This document shows positions 6,691 through 6,862 of a DNA stretch of 6,862 nucleotides, piece after piece; positions within the stretch are counted from its first letter, which is position 1; every line of letters begins with the position of its first letter. The notes beneath the pieces were generated by a model that made no database searches, was not told the origin of the DNA, and was given only the letters and a program-made list of their open reading frames with translations. The translations under genes and the position numbers were made by a program. The DNA lies in NCBI GenBank assembly GCA_964445305.1, contig CAYUKK010000037.1, forward strand, positions 1 through 6,862. The letters run 5' to 3'. Source of the DNA: CAYUKK01 sp964445305. GTDB lineage: Bacteria; Acidobacteriota; Aminicenantia; Aminicenantales; UBA8522.

Positions 6691-6807
6691 TCGGAGTTGG
6701 GATTCCGAAGCCCGCTCGTTGCCCCAGCGAGGAAACTCGCTCCGACTCAGCCTTCGCTCTTCTCTCGCCTTGCTCGAGAAACCATGCCCGCTCAGGCTTC
6801 GACGGGC
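6691..6807. other. Tandem array of four short hairpins, candidate structured RNA or intergenic repeat
   Basis: Four inverted repeats follow one another. TCGGA/TCCGA lies at 6691-6708. AGCGAG-GAAA-CTCGCT lies at 6726-6741, a perfect 6-bp stem that would carry a GNRA tetraloop if transcribed from the plus strand. TTCTCTCG/CGAGAAA lies at 6760-6781 with a 7-nt loop; one position is C-A on the plus strand but G-U on the minus strand. GCCCG/CGGGC lies at 6786-6807. GCCCGCTC also occurs twice as a direct repeat (6710-6717 and 6786-6793). No protein in this stretch looks real. The remaining bases to 6862 hold nothing I can identify. Confidence 0.35.
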
Positions 6808-6862
6808 TTCCTCACCCAACCCCTCGCCTGTTTCCCTTAGCATCAAACGCTCGGGTCGGCGT

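Noticed and set aside
6496..6840. Plus-strand 114-codon frame downstream of the GH172 gene
   Set aside because: No convincing ribosome site, composition is proline/arginine/serine-rich as in spurious frames, and it runs through the hairpin array and the repeat motifs.
6646..6846. Minus-strand 66-codon frame
   Set aside because: Arginine/serine/glutamate-rich with no family signal; it is the reading of the repeated GCGAG-type hairpin DNA.
1..6862. tRNA, rRNA or CRISPR array
   Set aside because: No cloverleaf with a TTCGA-type T-loop, no rRNA-like block, and no regularly spaced repeats of 20-40 bp were seen on either strand.

Overview
The window holds three protein genes and reads as chromosomal DNA of an anaerobic bacterium. 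My best guess is a relative of the Acidobacteriota, such as Candidatus Aminicenantes. The guess rests on a VWFA-related secreted protein of the type common in Acidobacteria, a large iron-sulfur CoA-dehydratase activase typical of strict anaerobes, and a secreted DUF2961/GH172 protein. No rRNA or other phylogenetic marker is present, so the lineage stays an inference.

Layout. Bases 1-2821 (minus strand) are one uninterrupted reading frame of at least 940 codons that runs off the left edge. It encodes a giant acyl-CoA dehydratase activase with two tandem BadF/HgdC-type ATPase domains, a short cysteine motif, and a DUF2229/HgdB-like region. Bases 2822-3019 are a 198-bp AT-rich divergent intergenic region with promoter-like sequences facing both ways and two short perfect palindromes. 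Bases 3020-5128 (+) encode a 702-residue exported VWFA-related protein. Bases 5129-5227 carry a near-consensus sigma70-type promoter and a strong ribosome binding site. Bases 5228-6388 (+) encode a 386-residue secreted DUF2961 (GH172) protein. A probable weak terminator follows at 6397-6441. Bases 6442-6862 hold no convincing gene: first a stretch with repeated TSAGCCA motifs that could be a mobile-element remnant, then four consecutive short hairpins.

How the genes fit together. The activase is cytoplasmic and divergently transcribed from the other two genes. Its family uses ATP to drive an electron onto an iron-sulfur partner for difficult reductions. The two plus-strand genes both encode exported proteins: one probable surface or periplasmic binding module and one probable glycoside hydrolase. 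The GH172 gene has its own promoter, so it need not be co-transcribed with the VWFA gene, although no clear terminator separates them. I see no direct functional link between the activase and the two exported proteins. The best candidates for something undescribed are the structured non-coding tail (6442-6807) and the biochemical role of the tandem activase.
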